64,000 bases of DNA from Urechis unicinctus (lineage: Eukaryota > Annelida > Polychaeta > Xenopneusta > Urechidae): assembly GCA_034190875.2 (NCBI GenBank), contig CM067354.1, positions 39,424,025 through 39,488,024 on the forward strand, written 5' to 3'. Numbering within the stretch: the first letter of the stretch is position 1; each line of letters opens with the position of its first letter. Below the pieces are notes generated by a model. It saw nothing but the letters and a program-made list of their open reading frames with translations. It searched no databases and was not told where the DNA came from. Both the position numbers and the translations under genes were made by a program. Of this stretch, positions 60,705-64,000 are shown piece by piece.

Positions 60705-61320
60705 CAATGCCACGCATGAGCATGACACCAACCTCTCGTATAACACCAAGCTCACGAATAACACCCAGCTCACGTATCACGTATGGCACCCAGCTCACGT
60801 ATGACACCCAGCTCACGTATGGCCCTAGTTCACGTATGACAATTATGTCCCGTATGGCACCCAGCTCACGTATGGTACCCAGGTTACGTAATGCACCCAG
60901 CTCACGTATGGCACCCAGCTTACGTATGGAACCCAGCTCACGTATGACAATTAGCTCACTAATGGCACCCAGTGGACATATGTCACCTCGTTCCCAGCTT
61001 ACACATGACACTTAACGCACGTATGGCACTAAATTCGCGCTTGACACTTAGCGCACGCATGGCACTAAGATCACATATGACACCTAGGGCACGTATGGCA
61101 CCGTACTGTAATATCACACCTGGTGCACGTTTTCTATACCGCCCACGTATGCCACGCAGATCACGTATAATACTTATCATATCCATCACAAGTATGACAT
61201 CCAGCTCATTTATGACACCCTGCTTTCACACTACACTTGGCTCAACTAAAACGCACGATCACAATCATGTTAATCTGACGTATGACAACCAGCCCACGCA
61301 TCACATCACGTATATAATAT
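60705..61320. repeat. 18-bp minisatellite, hexapeptide-coding on both strands
   Basis: The unit CACCCAGCTCACGTATGG (and CACGTATGA variants) repeats at 18 bases, best preserved from about 60770 to 60960 and more diverged to 61320 (ACTTAGCGCACGTATGGC type). Because 18 is six codons and the unit lacks stops, long frames stay open on both strands: plus 60707-61015 and 60972-61322 (Ser-Ser-Arg-Met/Ile-Ala/Thr-Pro repeats), minus 61011-60637 (Ile-Arg-Glu-Leu-Gly-Ala/Val repeats). No flanking splice sites or non-repeat domain mark any of them as a gene. Confidence 0.85.
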
Positions 61321-62200
61321 GATCATGAGCGTGACATAGCGTTGAAAAAGATATTTGAGCTGACCCGCCTTCATCGTCCGTGTTGTAACTGCTTAAGGTA
61401 GAAAGACACAGCATAACCTTAACCACAAAAATCCATTGTTAATATAAACAAAATTACCATTCACATTTGATTTTACACGCTTAAGCAGCATAAAACATTG
61501 AATGGTCAGTTTGCAAAGCTATTAAATAACTGCATCAAACGTGGGGGGCACAAAGACACATATTGACCCTAAAACCACTAACGGTACTGTCGTATTATTA
61601 AATACATCATGTCAAGATTTGAATGATCGATCCACTGTGCAAGACACACAATGCAATTTGTCCATCTATGAGACTCTTGGTTTTTTAACCACCTTGACGG
61701 CATTCCTACTAGCAGTTTGCGATTGTATGATGGCTATATTTAGCAAAGCGCGTTACGTAACCAACAAGGATCAGGACATTGATGAGTGTGGTTGTAGATA
61801 AAAACAAGTTAGCAGTTGTCGTTACCTGAATAAAGGCTGTTTTATATATTCGATACCGAATAATGCCTTGCAGTTTCTTTTTGTGAGTTGAAAGTAACAT
61901 TGCTTTTAGTGCTTCTCTTCTGCTAATAGTAAGGTAGGTTTTTAGCATAAAAATGGGTAAACAAAAACAAGAAACAACACGAGACTACAAACACAATTTC
62001 GTATATATTTATGCGTTTATGTGCATCATCGAACATTACTGAAAAATAATTGTTTATGGAGAACAAGTGGTTTGTTCCGAATATTCGTTTGAATATTCGC
62101 CCTTAAAGAATGTATGCAAACATAGATCCCAGTCAAAAATTCACGAGTATATTGAGCTGCCTATCTGAGACAAGGCTTGAATCTTCGCAATGTACTAAGA
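61321..62200. other. intergenic DNA
   Basis: One plus-strand frame (61541-61801, 86 codons from GTG) has a hydrophobic centre flanked by polar ends rich in Thr/Asn/Asp, and ends DECGCR. It could be a membrane-peptide exon, but the frame opens at a plain stop codon and has no splice or promoter support, so I leave it unannotated. Confidence 0.4.
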
Positions 62201-62209
62201 ATAATAGAT

Positions 62210-62420
62210 CATGAAAGATTGCGGGCCTGGAAAGTATTAGAGGAAGTGAAGTATGGAATGACAGGGCAGCAGAACGCAAGGGAAATCAATGGAAAATGCA
62301 GATGTTAATGAGAGGAACAGATTATTCGAGGCTCGGGGTGTTATTTCGAAGAACAGATTGATGGAAGGTCGGGTAGATGTTGAACGAAAATCATGGGTTA
62401 ATGGAAAGCCGTAGGAATTG
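62210..62420. repeat. degenerate about 35-38 bp G/A-rich minisatellite
   Basis: Purine-rich sequence with recurrent GAACAGATT and GAAAATCATGG words, for example GAGGAACAGATTATTCGAGG, GAAGAACAGATTGATGGAAG and GAACGAAAATCATGGGTTAA at about 35-38 base spacing. The phrase CGGGGTGTTATTTCGAAG resembles CGGGGTATCATTCTGAGA at 57259, so it is probably the same repeat family as the 57.3 kb array. Confidence 0.45.
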
Positions 62421-64000
62421 CGAAGTAAACGAAGGCTTCAACAAAATGGAACTTTCTATTGCTCTTTTTTTTAATGACATCAGCGTTTTCGATTTTAGTG
62501 TCAAAATAATAGATTGTAATGGGGTTGTCGTATTGATCTTATGGTGTGATATTTTGAACATCATAATAGTGTGACTCGTTATTGTATGCTTCAAAAGGTG
62601 CTTGTGTTCATGACTTTGTAAAGCTCGACTGACTTTTACAGGTGAGATGTTATCATACTAATCACATTCCTATATCTGACGGGTCATCAAAAGGCAATAA
62701 AAGCCGTCGGTTTAATAGAAAAGTAATTGATACTGAGTTACACATGTTATGCCACTACAGGATCAGTCAATCAATGCATCATGTATGAACCAGTATAACT
62801 GTAGCTATGTAGTATATAAACGGTCTTTGAGACATTTATTTTGCTAGTTATGTTTTTTTGGACAATTACGTGGCGCGTATTCAAATGGTCTAAGATTGTT
62901 GTATTCGTTCCTTTGTTTATGTTTATATGTACGATGATACAGATACGCCACCTACTGGGTCATGGTGTTATGAGCAGCGTTTTATGATGAACACCAACGA
63001 CGACGTATCGGTGTAGGTGTCATTGCAACAACCCACTTGGTATTCCTGAGCGCAAATACATTAAACCAAGTGTATTTTGTTTTCTAAATGATACCACATG
63101 AGACGCATTTTGCGGGACATAACAATGAGAACCATTTATAAAGAAAAGTCTGGTGTTAAAATTATTCATTTCGTTCAATTACAGCAGGTAATTGAATTCG
63201 ACCCTATTGATAAAATGTATGCAAGATACATTGTAATGATGTTGTGCCGTATCAATATATTACATGATATTTTTACTGAATAAAGAGAGGAACAGCAAAG
63301 ATGTGATTGTTCGAGTTGTTTAACGATTCTCCTTTTGTAATAGAAACAGTGTAGAGAGGCGAGAGTCGGAATGCTGCGAACCACGCTTGTGTGCGGGGCT
63401 GAAACATACACAATGGCGAGAGACGGATGGACGGAGCTGAGCCAAAATTGTTAGGGCATGTTATTCTGTTCGAAACATTGTGTGATGGATGGTGACCATA
63501 TAATAAGCTTTGAATTACGAAGATGGGGATTTTCCGCTGCGATTCAGGGGAGGCGTGTAAATCGTCATTGGAAGGACACGTCTGAATAATAGACCTTAGT
63601 TTTAATTCGATGGATATATATCTAGGGTTCTGCATGGATAGTGCTAATTGCAAACATTCAAACCAAATTAAGCTAAAGAATAGCCCACCATACTGCTCAG
63701 CACGTCCTATAAAAATAATCGCTCAGCGACCTGCCCATGGTAATGTATGAATCATCTAACCATACAATACTCAGTACATTACTACTGATTTCAAACCAAA
63801 AAAAAATTGGAGGTAGAAGACTCCACCCTTTAATTTAAATGATGTAATTCCCGCAGTGGCACGAATACGATAGTTAATTTCTTTACATAAATACTGCTCT
63901 TCGTATTCTACCGTTTAGTCACCTACAAATTGCATTATTCTGTGTTCATCAACTTAGAACCGAGATGGTTAACGCATGGTACATGTTACATTATTCTTTG
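62421..64000. other. intergenic DNA to window end
   Basis: No supported gene. A further purine-rich stretch at 63285-63560 resembles the two minisatellites in composition but shows no clear period. The 126-codon minus-strand frame through it (63273-63653) is the antisense of this low-T strand and is best explained by composition. A short A-run lies at 63797-63806. Confidence 0.45.

Noticed and set aside
61541-61801. 86-codon frame with hydrophobic core
   Set aside because: It opens at a plain stop codon with no ATG near the start, no splice sites and chance length.
63273-63653. 126-codon minus-strand frame
   Set aside because: It is antisense to a purine-rich tract, which depletes stops on that strand. 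No domain or splice signal.

Overview
This is a stretch of a eukaryotic nuclear genome, most likely from a metazoan (probably an invertebrate). It is AT-rich and gene-poor, carries kilobase-scale dinucleotide and tetranucleotide satellites, and has GT-AG spliced coding sequence rather than long continuous reading frames. No bacterial operon, rRNA gene, tRNA gene, CRISPR array or intact transposase can be supported. The species cannot be named from this window. Outside repeats the longest reading frames are only 100-126 codons. A hand estimate at roughly 37% GC predicts seven or eight frames of 100 codons or more by chance and about nine are present, so I do not call genes on length alone.

Layout. 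1-9950: intergenic DNA with no supported gene. 9953-10060: an AT satellite. 10474-11888: a 0.7 kb direct tandem duplication whose differences sit in short blocks. 11889-18000: intergenic, starting with an 18-G homopolymer. 18017-19231: a tandem pair of about 630 bp satellite units. 20677-25190: the most striking structure, two about 2 kb higher-order units, each with a single-copy-like leader, a field of AT-rich sequence and a terminal (TATG)n array; the second unit holds an extra 298 bp and an array twice as long. 26140-27047: AT and AG/CT satellite. 27048-31280: intergenic. 31.3-33.4 kb: a genic patch with a decayed minus-strand coding segment, a degenerate tandem repeat, two back-to-back candidate exons and a CRE-type promoter. 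37.7 kb: a YY1-type promoter with a seven-codon first exon. 39.6-40.0 kb: AT satellite. 40-48.7 kb: intergenic with small duplications.

48.8-51.9 kb is the best gene locus, with two convergent genes. The minus-strand gene starts near 51802 behind a CRE-like promoter and has a first exon with a consensus donor. It runs through several short exons with matching phases to a stop at 50132 and an AATAAA signal at 49902-49907. The plus-strand candidate starts at 48826 and reaches a stop at 49674. Neither protein was recognised. 53.1-54.3 kb holds a possible transposon relic and a 147 bp tandem duplication of coding-like sequence. 57.3 and 62.3 kb hold related G/A-rich degenerate minisatellites. 59.1-59.4 kb is a GC-rich island. 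60.7-61.3 kb is an 18 bp minisatellite that keeps both strands open and reads as hexapeptide repeats.

The genes do not form a recognisable pathway. The window's story is repeat growth by segmental duplication around a few short-exon genes.
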